Of a stretch of DNA of 64,000 nt, positions 11,035 to 23,909 are shown in pieces. The stretch covers positions 61,394,484 to 61,458,483 of the forward strand of contig NC_057919.1 in the NCBI RefSeq assembly GCF_018873765.1. Reading direction: 5' to 3'. How positions within the stretch are numbered: the stretch's first letter is position 1; every line of letters starts with the position of its first letter. Both the position numbers and the translations under genes were made by a program. The stretch comes from Telopea speciosissima. Its lineage: Eukaryota > Streptophyta > Magnoliopsida > Proteales > Proteaceae. The notes under the pieces are model-generated. The model saw nothing but the letters and a program-made list of their open reading frames with translations. It was not told the DNA's origin and searched no databases.

Positions 11035-11430
11035 TCGATCGGATTGGATTGGTAACGGTCGAGGCTGATCCCGAGATTTGTCCGATACGAAAAGGTTTGC
11101 CTGGATCGTTCCTTGGATCGGCCAATCGATCCGATCCGATCCTTGACCAATTCGATTGATTTTTTTATTTTTTTTTTTTAATATTATCTAGACTGATATT
11201 GATCGATACCAAACAATATTGATCGTTACTGACCGATACCAACCGATATTGACCGATCCGATCCCGAGATCAAAACATCCATTAACTTTGGCCGATACAT
11301 GACCCGATCCATAAAAAAACAATTTTGGGGGTTTTTTGACCGATCCTAACCAATTTGTACCCATCCGATCCTGATCTAGAAAGGTTTTGGCAAAAACCGA
11401 AACCGAGTCCAATACCTGAATTTTGAATCT
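11035..11430. repeat. GATCGG/CCGATA degenerate short-word repeat
   Basis: The sequence is dominated by drifted copies of GATCGG, CCGATCC and CCGATACC. Related stretches lie at 18790-19170, 27440-27660, 27900-28140, 58141-58360 and 60735-60850. Several are bordered by GGTTTTAAAA and TTTTAAACC-like ends. It is a dispersed repeat class rather than coding sequence. Confidence 0.6.
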
Positions 11431-12384
11431 TGAATCAAACATCAATTTGCCAACTTTTTAGTGCACTTGGCTGATAAACAAGACCTAACAAAAATCATTA
11501 ATACTAGTACAAAAAAAAAAAAAAACTTTTTCTTAAAAGGTTAAAAGTTGCGAAAATACAAACCTAAAACAAGGTACTTCTATGATTACATGTCATCTTC
11601 ATACAAATACAATAGCGTTCTTGTGATTTCTAGTCTATGGCTAACTTTCATTTAGGTTTTAGGGCTTCAATTTCATTGCTATTTTGGTGATATTTTGAAT
11701 GAGAACCTATTGACGTTTGGTATTGTTGCCGTCGGAATCCTGCTCGATGACGTGGAGATCTGCTAAAGGTAGAAGGACACTGAAGGGATCCAGAGTGGAC
11801 TCCGAGGGGGGACTCTCCGATGCCAAAGTCAGTCCGGCAGAACAATAAGTAAAGGAAGTACGAAAGAGTCAGAGTCAATAATGGTGAGATGCTTTACCTG
11901 GGCTCCTTCGCCTACTATTTATAATGTGGGAGTCCTCTAAGGCGGTTGTACTTCCGTAGTTCACTGTCACTGGGAGTCTTCCGAGGTTGTGTCAGAGTGG
12001 GATTGTTCTTCCCCTTTTATAAGCAGTCTCCAGCTGATAGTGGTTATCCGTCGCTTATGTAGCTTAGCTGGATAGGGGTCAGGGTCTCCCTATTTTGTAC
12101 GGCAAGATGGTAACATCATCATCGTCATCTATTCTATTACCGATAGTGTCAGTGCCCACGTGTCCTCGCATCATTGGTCGGGGTCCATTTGTCCCTATTT
12201 GGTATCATATTCTGTCATGTTTCAAGGGTCTTTGTTGTTGACTTTCTCAGCTTTTTTTCTATCTTCTCATGCCTAGTTTGTTTCTAGATCATGGGATATT
12301 TTTGTCCTTTTCTTTGTGACATCATCGTCATCCTTTGTTAGGTATGTTTTATTTTTTTTTAGAAAAATTAAAGCCATCCTAAAG

Positions 12385-12560
12385 AGTTAATCAGGGCTAA
12401 CCTGGCCCAGCCTTGCCCAGCCCAACCCAATCAGGATAAATTAGGTCCGAGTTGGGTTGGGTTGAGCCACACAAGCCTAGGCCTAGGGTGGACTGGGCCT
12501 GGGCTGAGTTAAGAGGGCTTAAAGTTGGACTCAGGTTTTAAAAAACCTGACCCATTGCCA
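12385..12560. repeat. CCAGCCC-rich dispersed repeat, second copy in unit A
   Basis: Same short-word design as the repeat at 7845, ending TTTTAAAAAACC. The partner in copy B is at 19855-20045. Confidence 0.55.
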
Positions 12561-13108
12561 CCCGTAGAGAGAACAGAGGTTGAGAAAGAAGAAGCGAGAA
12601 AACTAAAGGTGTAGAGAAGCTAGGCAATAGCGAGTGAGTTCTCCTATCATACAAGCAATTTATTTGTAATAAAACCAATCATTTACGTAATAGGAAACTG
12701 AAGCTAATTACATTTAGTTATTCCTAAAGACTAAATAAAACTAAATCCTACTTACAATAGGAAAGACCCACAAAAATTTTTTTTCCGGTAATAGGGAAGA
12801 CCCACCATAGGAATAGGAAAAAATAACATTTAGAATCTAAGGGCTGATCTGGTATGATTTCGATTCTAATTTTGAATTAATTTCATGAAATAGTCAACAA
12901 ATAGGTTTTTTATCAAGAAATTGAAATTGTTTTGGTTGCACCAATTTGAAATATTTCAAGAATAAAAAATTCATTTAGTAATTCAATTTCTGAGAATAAC
13001 TACTTAAGCAACATATACCCACGATAGATACATTAACAAGATTTGTCTTCCTTGGAGCCAAAATATTTATCCAAACTTATATAGAATGGTTAATAGCATT
13101 TAAGTTTT

Positions 13109-14622
13109 GGGCAAATTTCACGGACACCCTCTATAACTATTCAAAAAGGCAAGTATATCCTAAATTTTACAAAAATATCAACCTTCCCTCTGACGTTAAG
13201 CAAATTACCTCCAAAAATTAAAATATCAATTTTACCCTCTTACTAATTTAAATCCCTCCTTCTCTTGCTCCCCTGCTGCTGTTTCTTCCGCCGCCGCCAC
13301 CACCACCACCGCCACCCCCTCCAGCCCTCCTCGACTCGTCGTCTCTCTGCTGTCTCTGTGGGTTTCATTCTCCTCTGCTCGTCGTCTCCTATATTCAGCG
13401 AGACTACCGAGAACCAGATTGGTGGAAGAACTCTAGCAGAAGTGAAATCCCACCCTAGCAAGTTCGATTGATCCAAAATTGCAGGCGAAGGGTTGCAGCT
13501 CAAAGCCCTAACGACTCCAACCCATGATAACCCCAACAAATCAATACAAATCTGCAGTCTATGCGCTGTAACCAGATCCCGCGACAAGAGAGAAGGCCGG
13601 ACTGAGTGCCAGTCGCAACTCCTTAGACCTGCAAGTCTTCGAACTAAAATTTTGCAGCAAAAGGTCGCCCAAAGGTGAGGATTCAAGCTTTCATATTTGA
13701 AACTGGTAGGAAGCGTATCAAGGGACATCACAACCACCACCTCCTCTGCTTCTCCCAATTTCCAACACCTCCTCTGCTTCTCCCAGATGAGTAAAAGATT
13801 GAAAATTTTAAGTTAATTATTTTTGGCTTACAAGTAGTACTATAACTGGAGCTGTTACAGCTATTGGAGGAATTGAAACAGTGAATAGTTTTGGGTAATG
13901 TGATGTACTACTCCATCATCCGCTGCAATCTCAATGCTTTTGGTTACCAACGAAGAAACTAATGAAATTGTTGCTAAGTAATTTAGATGTGGGAGTATTA
14001 CTAAAATGTGCTCTGTAAAAAGCTGAGTTTTCATGTTGTTATTGAGATGAAGTGTATGAGTTTTCAGAGGAAAAATCCAAACATTATTATGACAAGGAGA
14101 TGATTCCCATAAAAAGCCATTATCAGAATCATCTCCATCGCTCCCAACTCCCTACCATCTCTGCATCTCCCTCTCCGCCCCGCTGGATTTCCCTCAATGT
14201 CCTCTCTCCTCCCACCCCCACCCTAGCGCCCAACTCTGCATCTCCCTCCACCCCTGTCGAGGCCCCCACCTTCCTCGAAAATCGGTCAATAATGGCATCT
14301 ATTGCAGGTGGAGGAATTCTCTGTTCTTGCTTGTTCTACCTTCAGCCAAGCAAAAACGATGAAGAAAATCTAAGTTGTACTTAGGATATTGGAGATTTAA
14401 CCTTGAAGGTATAATCTTAAGGGTATAATAGGAAGTTCACCCTATGATAAGGGTAATTTTGCCATTATAAAAGAGTTAACAGCCACTTAACTGCACAGAC
14501 CTAATGGATTGGATTAAATTGATATAAAAATATAACATAAGAGTAGTCAGTGATATTTTTGCAAAATTTAGGGTGTATTTATCTTTTCAAATAGTTATAA
14601 AGGGTGTCCGTGAAATTTGCCC
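13109..14622. mobile_element. MULE-like element, 1.5 kb, 9-bp target duplication
   Basis: Terminal inverted repeats of about 65 bp: GGGCAAATTTCACGGACACC at the left and the exact complement at the right end, continuing to TTTGCAAAATTTAGG-type sequence. TTAAGTTTT flanks both ends (13100-13108 and 14623-14631), the 9-bp duplication expected of Mutator-like elements. Copy B of the large duplication lacks the element. The interior is C-rich and reads like 5' leader or proline-rich coding sequence (13250-13790, 14110-14300). No protein family was recognised and no transposase is present. Confidence 0.85.
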
Positions 14623-14754
14623 TTAAGTTTTTGTTTCTAATACATGCATCGTTTCAGAAAGTTTAAGTTGTTAGAATCATTAGCAACTTTAAGTGTAATA
14701 TACCAGCTTCAAAAGGGAAACAAAATAAATAAAAAGTAAACAAGGAAGCCCTCA

Positions 14755-15440
14755 AGTAGGGGGTGTCAATCGATCGTTCGGTTTTTCTCGGTTTTGGTGT
14801 GGCTCTTAGGAAAATCAAAATCGAATCAATAAGGATTTTTCGGTTTCGGTTTGGTTCAGTTTCATACTGGTTTCGATTTATGATAACGGTTTGGATTCGA
14901 TTTGGTATCGATTTTTTTTAAACAAGTTGGGTTCGGTTTAGGGCTATTTTCTGTTCTTTCTCTTTTCAACTTTAAAAAACAGATCATATGTTCCAGATTA
15001 CTGTAGTTAACCCCCAGTAAAATGTCTCATATGTCCTCCCTATTTTTAATGTTTTTCCATAATGTTCCTCTTCCAAGGCATGAAACTTCATGCACACTGT
15101 CCATCTAGTAAACCCTCTCCCTTAATATATGTTACTCATCAATTAAGGATGTCGGGATACCAATATGGTTTCGGTTCGGTGCACTTCACATATGCCCCAT
15201 ATCGATACCATACTAAATATCGATTCGGTACAAGTATCCCATACCGATACCATACTGAATCGGCTCGGTTTTATTCAATATGGTGTATTTTCAATTATGG
15301 CCCATACCGATATTGTATTAAATATTGACTCGATACATATATCCCATACCAATACCGTACCAAATTTATTCGATACAATTCGATATCAAGAATTCGATAC
15401 GAAAACGGTTTCGATATTTGGTTCTCGGTACACATTGGCA
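14755..15440. repeat. CGGTTT- and CCATACCGATAC-type short-word repeats
   Basis: 14758-14945 is rich in TCGGTTTCGGTTTGG words. 15140-15440 is rich in CCCATACCGATACC words. The second block recurs in copy B at 22550-22915 and starts with the phrase GGATGTCGGGATACCAAT in both. Confidence 0.6.
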
Positions 15441-17171
15441 CCCTTAGTGACAATGAAACAGAGACCAATTTTGCAACCACCACCGTTGCCTCTGGTTTCT
15501 TGAGTGATGGTGAGATTTGGGAACGAACACGTAGGTGAAAGCCCATTTGCCTTCCACCACAATGGTTTGATCCTTATGTTGGTATAGGGGTGTGAAGTTA
15601 AATATTTTAATACATGAATCTTACTTTTTACAATTAGGGGATTCAAACAAATACATGAGGGACCTATGATTACCAGTTGTACCCCAAGCACAATACCTCT
15701 TAAGGAAATCAACACTTGATCAAGTTAATGAGCATAGATTAAACAATTATCCCTCGAACAACAATTGCGCATAAGGTTCAAAACCCTAACTCACAAAAGA
15801 AGAGAGAGAGAGAAGAAACTCTATACCACTCAACTTGTCAAGTAGTGTGATCGTACTGGGCTAACTTTATTTAAGAAATAAAGATACTCACAAATAAGGA
15901 CAACTGAAATGGATATAATATTTAGGAAAAAGATCTCTATTTGGTGGTGTTTCCTACGTCCTCTCACTAAAAAAAGATCTCATTTTTTTAGTGCATAGGA
16001 CGAAGTAAATGGCAAAAAATCAGGGTCAATTAGGGCCAACCCAACCCAGCCCAGCCCGATCAGGGTCAATCAGGGCAAGGCAGAGCTGGGCTGAGATAAT
16101 TGAGCCAGACCTAGGGCTGGGCTGGGCTTGGGTTGAGCTAAGAGGACTCAGGGTTGGCTAGGGTTTTAAAAAACCCAGCCGTGTTTCACCCCTACTCCTA
16201 TTGTATACAAAAGCATCCATCAAATAAAGTCACATTTTTCTTGTCTTTTAAGTGGATTGAACCAAAACATTTAAACCAACCACCCCAAAGGAACCATTTT
16301 AATCTATGTAATCCATTTGTCATTTAATAACTAAATAGTTAATCAAAACGAAATAATTGTAATTACATGCTAATTAACATCTCTATTACTAATATCCCTC
16401 TTAATATACCATAACCACTTAATTAAAGTAGTTTTACGTATCATTAGTTTAGATCAAACTGATCAGAACCAAACCGATTCAATCAACTACACTTACTATA
16501 ACCCTGAAGTGTCATTTATATTTATTAATTAATAAATAAATTAATGCCAGCAGTGAAGTCCATAAAAATATGTTCTTGCAAAGGATTTCAACTTATATTT
16601 AAATTATAAACCTCTCTTTAAGTTGTGTCTAATTTTTTTTCTTCCAATTCCAAGATGGTTGGGGAGAAGTTTAACTAAGAGATCTAAGAGTTGATCATCA
16701 TGATGGTTCATGGTTTTAAAACTTGAAATAAAAAAGACTTGATTCTAATCGGAATCATCTGCTCTCGATCCCTATTACGTCCGACTCATGCAATCCTCTT
16801 TTTAACTTCCAATGAATGCATTTGGATCCTCATTTTGGGCTATTTAATTTCCTCTTCTTTAGTACCAATATAGTATAATACGAAATCAATGAAAATTACC
16901 TCTTGTACAAAAAATTTACAAATGTTTTCGATAGAAAAATTTTAAAAATCATAGATTTGAGGGAATCCTTACTTCCTCTACCCATTCACAATTTTTGGGG
17001 CTTAAGACAATTTACGCGGTTTCAATTAGAATCGATAGAGACTAATCTAAACATTTACACCGTGCTAGCTAAAAAAATTTTTGAGAGAACATAGCGAGAG
17101 GTGTGGGTAGCTGAAAAAATAATGCAATGAAACTTATAACTTAAAAGCATGGTAATTGATATTTTAACCTT

Positions 17172-17468
17172 TTAAACCTAACACGATGCAGAGAAGAATG
17201 GAAATTGCATACACAATCAAACAATGCGCACAAAGATTTACGTGGTTCGGCAAGGTTGCCTAAGTCCACGATGAGATGAGATCTGTTTCACTATCAATGG
17301 AGAATAGGGCTACAGTCGCTCGTTCCTCACACCTCACTCAAATTTTCAATACAGAGAAAAAACTCTCGCTACAAATTTATAGCGAAAACCCTATACAAAA
17401 AATTTACCGAAATACCCATATAGTCCTTAAATTACTATAATCAGAAGTCAAGACACCAAAACCTCAAC
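17172..17468. mobile_element. Insertion in copy B with TTTACGTGGTTCGGC motif
   Basis: Copy A reads GATATTTTAACCACCAAAACC straight through (9139-9159), whereas copy B has about 300 extra bases after GATATTTTAACC. The insert contains GATTTACGTGGTTCGGC and, 18 bases on, GTCCACGATG. This motif pair recurs near 50545 and 59470. It is common in plant retroelement-like repeats, but I cannot assign the class. Confidence 0.65.
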
Positions 17469-17578
17469 ATAACCACCAAAACCAAAAATAATAACCTTAA
17501 ACCATGAACTATTAATGAACTGTAGACTATAAATCTTGAAACCCCAAAACCTAAAACATGCAAACACATAAAAATAAA

Positions 17579-18624
17579 GAGAAAATTACTTGTCCGTTTT
17601 CTTACTATCCTCAACTTTTCAAACAATTACTTGAACACCCCTAGGTCATATCCGTTAGTTTAGTGATGATGTCATCGGTTGATTTTTTTGTAATGCCTAA
17701 ACTACCTTTAAAGGGTACTGAAGTGACAAACAAAAAAACCATTAGGGCATCCTCAAAGATTAAGCCCGAAATGGAGTCGACACCGCCTGTACTCTCGCAT
17801 CTGTCTTTGGGGGTTTCTCGTCTACGATGGCTGAAAAGTACTCTGTGAAACCCTAAAAGGAATCTTAGAAGGTTGAATCAGCGCTTCTTTGACCTGCGTC
17901 TCCTCTTCACTATCAAGCCAGAGAGGCCGATGCAAAGCTACGTTGAGAAAACCATTGGAACCATCAGCTGAAATGGAGCCGATTTAACCTTCTAAAGTAT
18001 CATAAGCAAATTCTTTTTCTTTGGAGGCATGGTGAAACGAATCTTAGCAGCAGTCATGAAATCCAGTTTCTCTAATTGACGATACACATCATCATCCCTT
18101 ATTGCAATCATGTGCACAGCAGAAATTTGAGGAATAAGACACCAAATAATAGTTTATCTATGACTTTGAAATTCAAGGAACACAAAACTCATGATGAATG
18201 TGAAGAGGAAAAAGGCAAAATTGAGACCTAACCCCAATATAAGGGTTTAACAAAGAAGGAAAAAAAAAAAAATTCGATTAAGGGTTTTGGGTTATTTTGA
18301 TTTGAAATTTGTTTAAGAAAAGGGAATTTTTTCTGAAATCGATTAGGATGTCAAGTAATTGTTTGAATAGTCATGTTGTAGATGCAATACAGTAGGGGGT
18401 AGGGGCGGTGGGGTTGCAGGAAGTAGAAGAAGAAAAAGGGGGTAAATCAATCAATTTCACTGTTTTCTATTGAATATGTGATAGGGGTAAAATGGACTTT
18501 TTTGTTCAACCACTAACAGTAAACTAACACCGTCAGGTTTCAGGGGGTGTCAAATAATTGTTTGAAAAGTTGGAGATAGTAAGAAAACGGATAATAGTCT
18601 AGGGAGTGTCTAAGTAATTTTCTC
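17579..18624. mobile_element. MULE-like element, copy B version
   Basis: Partner of the element at 9257-10656. It lacks both inner foldback insertions, and its left arm has lost about 20 bp (GAGAAAATTACTTG runs directly into TCCGTTTTCTTACTATCC). The right end is at 18624. It keeps the minus-strand coding-like stretch near 18038-18130. Confidence 0.75.
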
Positions 18625-18789
18625 TCAAAATAAATTCAAAACTCTATAACCTATAACCACCTTAAATCCCCTTCAAACCTATTACGAAATAAGGACCATA
18701 GAAAACCCAAGGGAGAAAGGACCATAGTAGGTCTCCTATATGGTTGTTGGGGGAAATCAAATTTTGCAAGAGGCCTATCTAGTTATTCT

Positions 18790-19170
18790 TCAATCGTTGA
18801 TATCGGCCGGCTCGGATCGGTATTGGTCGAGGCCAATCCCGAGATTTGACCGATATGGAAAGGTTTGCCTAGATCGTTCCTTGGATCGGTCAATCCGATC
18901 CGATTGAATATTTTTTTATTTTTTATATTATCTAGACCGATATTGACCGATACCAACTGATATTGATCGATACTGACCGTTACCAACCAATATTGACCGA
19001 TTTGATCCTGAGATCAAAACATCCATTAACTTTGGCCGATACATGACCCGATCCATAAAAAAACAATTTTGGGGGTTTTTTGACCGATCCTAATCAATTT
19101 ATACCGATCTGATCCAGATCCAGAAAGGTTTTGACAATGACCGATACCGAGTCCGATACCAGGATTTTGA
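18790..19170. repeat. GATCGG-type short-word repeat, copy B
   Basis: Partner of 11035-11430, with the same succession of CCGATACC/GATCGG words and the shared block CATGACCCGATCCATAAAAA. Confidence 0.6.
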
Positions 19171-19384
19171 ATCTTGAATCAAACAGTCAATTTGCCAACT
19201 TTTCAGTGTATTTGGCTGATAAACAAGACCTAACAAAATTCATAATACTAGTTTTTGTTTTTTTTTTTTTTTAAAAAAAAACTTTTTCTTAAAAGGTTAA
19301 AAATTGGAAAAATACAAACAAAAAACAAGGTACTTCTATGATTACATGTCGTCTTCATACAAATACAATAGAATATTTTATCCT

Positions 19385-19552
19385 CTGCTTACTCGTACTT
19401 GATGTCAAGTACATCTAATAGATGGAGGTGGATCTCACGTGGACCCCACCTCAGATAGTGTGTTCAAGCAAGGGGTAGGATAGTCATTTCCACCCCCTTT
19501 GTTAGATGTACTTGACGTCAAATATAGACAGGCAAATTGAGAGGATAAAGAT
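19385..19552. mobile_element. Foldback MITE with conserved core, copy B only
   Basis: Arms include GATGTCAAGTACATCTAA and its near complement TTAGATGTACTTGACGTC. The loop contains GGACCCCACCTCAGATAGTG and GGGGTAGGATAGTCATTTCC, a drifted form of the common core. The ends look like TATCCTCT...AGAGGATA. The partner position in copy A (about 11620) lacks it. Confidence 0.75.
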
Positions 19553-20197
19553 CCTCATTTAGGGTTTAGGGCTTCAATTTCATTGATATTTTGGTGATAT
19601 TTTGAATGAGAATCTATCCACGTTTGGTATCATATTCTGTCATGTTTCAAGGGTCTTTGTTGTTGACTTTCTCGGCTATTTTTTCTTTGTCTTCTCATGC
19701 CTGGGTTGTGACTAGATCATGGGATATTTTGTCCTTTTCTCTATGTACAATTTTTGTAGGGTTGATATCCCATTAATTCCTTCAAGATTTTTTCACTCAC
19801 TAATTTTTAGGTATGTTTTTCTTTTTCAGAAAAATTAAAGCCAACCTAAAGAGTCAATCAGGGCTAACCTTGGCCAGCCCAACCCAATCAGGATAAATTA
19901 GGTCCGAGCTAGGTTGGTTTGAGCCAGACAAGCCTAAGCCTAGGTTGAGATATTCCAATCCGGCCTAAGGTGAATTGGGCCTGGGCTGAGTTAAGAAGGT
20001 TTAAGATTGGGTTAGGGTTTTAAAAACCTGACCCATTGCCACCCCTAGAGAGAAAAGAGATTGAGGAAGAAGAAGAGAGAAAACTAAAGGTGTAGAGAAG
20101 CGAGGCAATAGCGAGTGAGTTCTCCTATCGTACAAGTAATTTATTTATAATAAAACCAATCATTTACATTATAGGAAACTGAAACTAATTACATTTA

Positions 20198-21820
20198 GAG
20201 CAAATTACATGCACTCTCCTGATGTTTGAAATAATAATAAAACACCCCTAGTTTGACATTTTACGTGCACCCCCTTGGATGATTGGGAGGTTTACAAATG
20301 AACTTTACCGTTAAGTTGAAACCGTTAATTGTAGTTAAACTTTCAAAAATGGCCATATTACCCTTCATTACTATAGTTTTACCTTTTTACCCTTATCTTT
20401 CAAAACCCAAACCCATCTCTTCAACCTTCCATCTTTTCATCCTCATCTTCCTCCATCTCATCGCTTTCTTCTCCAACGAAAGTGAAGATCATCTCTTTCC
20501 GGCGGAACTCCTCTGTTGAGGGACACTGTTGGAGCATGTCATGTAGCTTTCATGGATTTCGGACACTGGTCTTTGGGTAATTACATCTTTTAATTCCTAT
20601 GAATTGGTGAGCCAAAAGGCAATATGACATAATCTTGCAGTTGCAGCATCTTCTTCCACCTGAAATAGGGCATATTTTGCCTCCAAAAAGAAGGAAGGTT
20701 TAGTGGAACCCATTTTTTTTAATTCCAAGTAGATAAGGAGAAAATCCAAATCGGTCTCGGGACATCCAAAGAAGCCCCTTTTCATGAGAGTCACCTCTCA
20801 TTCATCACTGATAAAGAGAAGGAAATGACGAAGGAGCAGGTGGAGGTCTACATATATCAACATTTGTACACTTTAATTTGCTTGGATTCACTCTGTAATG
20901 GTTACCACACATGTAAATCCCATACAAGTGGGAAAATAAAAAAAGCGATTTGGAAATTTGTGCAAGTTATCAGATTCGTTGAACTTAAGACTTGAGAGAG
21001 AACATTGAGCAACATGAGCACGCTGAAATAAAATCGGATTTGGCTCTATTTAAGATCTGATTTTATTCTACATAAATCCATCAAATCCACGTAATGTTTA
21101 GGGTTTTTTGTTAACCCTCATGGATACTACACTCGATCTTTATTTGGGGTTCATTGCTGCATCTAAGATCATCTAATTAGACTTCTCTTCATGCCATACG
21201 GTACTCTGTTTTTTGGGTATGTATTTCTCACATCGATACTCGGACAAGAAGAACAGAGTAGACTGAGGGAGAGAGAAAGGGGAGGCAAGAAAGCTAAAGA
21301 AGAGAACTGTGCCTGAATCTGTGTTTACAAGAGCTTTCGATGGATTAGGGTTTCAATAGCAGGGTGAGGACAATAGAATAGAGTTGGGAGGAGAGGGAAA
21401 GGAGAGGGAAAAGGAGAGGGAAAAGGAAGCTGGAGCCACAGTCAGTGAGGAAGGGGAGTGGGAGAGGGAGAGCTAGAGGCGGTAAGGAGAGGGAGGGAGC
21501 CGGAGCCGGAGCCGGAGAGGGAGAAGAAGGGGAGAAGGTGAGGAAGAGGAGATGGAGAGAGGTGAAAGTACAAAAAAACCATCCATTAGAAAATCTGAGT
21601 GATAAAATCATTAAGGGTAAAAATGAAAATAGAATAAGATTAATCCTTTAGATTTTATCATTTTCGTTTAAGATATAATAAGGGTAAAATGGTCTTTTCA
21701 TTTTAAAAACTAATAGCTCACTAACGCAGTGAACCATCAGCAATTTATACGTAAAATGTTAAACTAAGGGGGGTGTTCTGTTATTGTTTCAAACACTAGG
21801 AGGATGCATGTAATTTACTC
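20198..21820. mobile_element. MULE-like element, 1.6 kb, 9-bp target duplication
   Basis: Terminal inverted repeats start GAGCAAATTACATGCA and continue inward through TGTTTGAAATAATAATAAAA (left) with matching complement on the right. TTACATTTA flanks both ends (20189-20197 and 21821-21829). Copy A keeps the empty site at about 12708-12716 (CTAATTACATTTAGTTATTCC). The interior includes a purine-rich block at 21380-21560 and a minus-strand open stretch at 20597-20794. No host gene was recognised and no transposase is present. Confidence 0.85.
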
Positions 21821-22549
21821 TTACATTTATCTATTACTAAAGACTAAATACGAAACTAAATCCTACTTACAATAGGAAAGACCTAGGGAAGACTCACCAT
21901 TGGAATAGGAAAAAATAACATTTAGAATCTAAGGGCCGATCTGGTATGATTTCGATTTTAATTTCGGATTAATTTCATGAAATAGTCAATAAATAGATTT
22001 TTAATCAAGAAATTAAAATTGTTTTGGTTGTACCATTTTGAAATATTTCAAGAATAAGAAATCCATCTAGTAATTCAATTTCTGAGAATAGCTACTTAAG
22101 CAACATATACCCAGGATAGATACTTTAACAAAATGTCTTCCTTAGAGGCAAAATATTTATCCAAACGTATATAGAGACCATGGGTAGATACCCATGCATG
22201 CTCCCCCACTGGCCTAAATGCTTGTGTAGAGACCATGCGACACATCAAATTTTGATACGTTGTTGCTTGATACATAATATATGGGTAAAAGATTCAGATT
22301 GTTGTTGCAAACCCCCTGTAAAATGCTCATATGTGCTCCATATTTAAACCAATTTAATTTCAAAATTGCATGTTGACACCTCTCATAAGATTCAGATTAC
22401 TGTAGTAAACCCCCTATAAAATGTCTCATATGTGCTCCCTATTTTTAATGTTTTTTTATAATGTCCTTCTTCCAAAGCATGAAACTACACACTGTTCATC
22501 TAACAAACCCTCTCCCTTAATATATGTTACTGATGAGTGACAATTAAGG

Positions 22550-22915
22550 ATGTCGGGATACCAATATGATTTCGGTTCGGTACACTTCACATATGCCCCA
22601 TATCGGTACCATACTAAACATCGAGTCGGTACCGGTATCCCATACCGATACTATACTGAATCAGTTCGGTATTATTTAGTATGGTGTATTTTCAATTCTG
22701 GCCCATAGTGATATTGTATTGAATACTGACTCGATACCTGTATCCCATACCGATACCATAACAAATAGTACGGTATCGGTTCAATATTATTCAGTATGCC
22801 GTATTTTCAATTATGGCCCATACCGATACCATACCAAATTTATTCGATACAATTCGATATCAAGAATTCAGTACAAAAACGGTTTCTATATTCCGTTCTC
22901 GGTACACATTGGCAC
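22550..22915. repeat. CCATACCGATACC-type short-word repeat, copy B
   Basis: Partner of the block at 15140-15440, with one more internal unit (GTATCGGTTC...CAGTATG) than copy A. Confidence 0.6.
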
Positions 22916-23420
22916 CCTTAGTGACAATGAAACAGAGACCAATTTCAACCACCACCGTTGCCTCTGGTTTCTCGAGTGATGGTGAGATTTGGGAACAAAC
23001 TCGTAAGTGAACGCCCCTCTGCCTTCCACCACAATGGTTTGATCCTTATGATGGTAATAGGGGTGTCAAGTTAAATATTTTAATACATGAATCTTACTTT
23101 TTACAATTAGGGGATTCAAACTAATACACGAGGGACCTATGATTACCAGTTGTACCACAAGCACAATACCTCCGAAGAAAATCAACACTTGATCAAGCTA
23201 ACGAGCATAGAGTAATCAATTATCCCTCCAACAACAATTGCGCATAAGGTTCAAAACCCTAACTCACAAAAGATGAGAGAGAAGAAACTTTGTACCACTC
23301 AACTTGCCAATTGGTGTGATCCTACGCGATTAACTTTATTTAAGAAATAAAGATACTCGCAAATAAGGACAACTGATTTAGAAAAAAAGATCTCTACTTG
23401 GTGGTGTTTTCTAAGCCCAC

Positions 23421-23808
23421 CCACTAGGCAACATGAGATGACGCCTCTGCCCCCTAGTTAGATGCCCAAGCGTGGTCACCAATTGGCCCAAATGCTTGTG
23501 TAGATACCATGTGATCAAGTAGAGATCAATTGTCCTATTTATTTAAGTCGTCATAGTAATAGTTTCCTTGCGATTTAGTCTCGCAACTCAATAATATCAC
23601 ATAACAGACTTATAGGCCGGCATGTAAATAATTATTATCCATTGAAACAAATTATACATAGAATCTTGATCATTGATTGGATGTAAAATCACTTAAAAAA
23701 TCCTTTAAATGATTGCGAAAATTATTTACAAAATATGACACCAAGCTTGAAATTTTTGTCCAATTATAATCGGATATCTCTTTTATTCACAAACATACAT
23801 TATAAATA
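23421..23808. other. Gene-free stretch
   Basis: No gene or element ends recognised. The phrase around 23480-23510 (CCCAAATGCTTGTGTAGA) repeats one in copy B at 22212, so duplicated material continues briefly past the unit. Confidence 0.3.
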
Positions 23809-23909
23809 GGGTTTTTGTCAAATGCCCCCCTCAAAATGCCCATTTGTCCAAATGCACTCTTACAACTTTACAATTTACACGTGCCTCCCTACTTTCAAAA
23901 CATTATAAC

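Larger units (their letters stand above)
7822..15978 (+). repeat. Large tandem duplication, copy A
   Basis: This 8.2 kb unit and the directly adjacent unit at 15979-23420 match in order over almost their whole length. Anchors are the TTTTTTAGTGCATAGGA start (7826 and 15983), the GATC-rich blocks (11.0 and 18.8 kb), the block around GGACAACTGA near the end (15.90 and 23.37 kb), and the terminal AAAGATCTCTATTTGGTGG phrase. No intact gene lies inside. Copy A alone holds foldback insertions at 8860 and 9287, a palindromic insert near 9911, a 97-bp tandem expansion at 10.6 kb and a 1.5 kb MULE-like element at 13109. Confidence 0.9.
15979..23420 (+). repeat. Large tandem duplication, copy B
   Basis: This is the head-to-tail partner of the unit at 7822-15978, in the same orientation and abutting it directly. 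Copy B lacks the copy A insertions. It has its own: a roughly 300-bp repeat at 17172, a foldback near 19390 and a 1.6 kb MULE-like element at 20198. Point differences and small indels indicate an old event. Confidence 0.9.

Noticed and set aside
13243-13758. 171-codon minus-strand open frame
   Set aside because: Low-complexity Trp/Arg-rich C-terminus from a C-rich tract, lying inside a MULE-like element; no recognisable protein.
7822-23420. The two 7-8 kb copies as LTRs of a giant retroelement
   Set aside because: They abut with no internal region, lack TG...CA ends and primer-binding sites, and contain many older insertions; a tandem duplication fits better.
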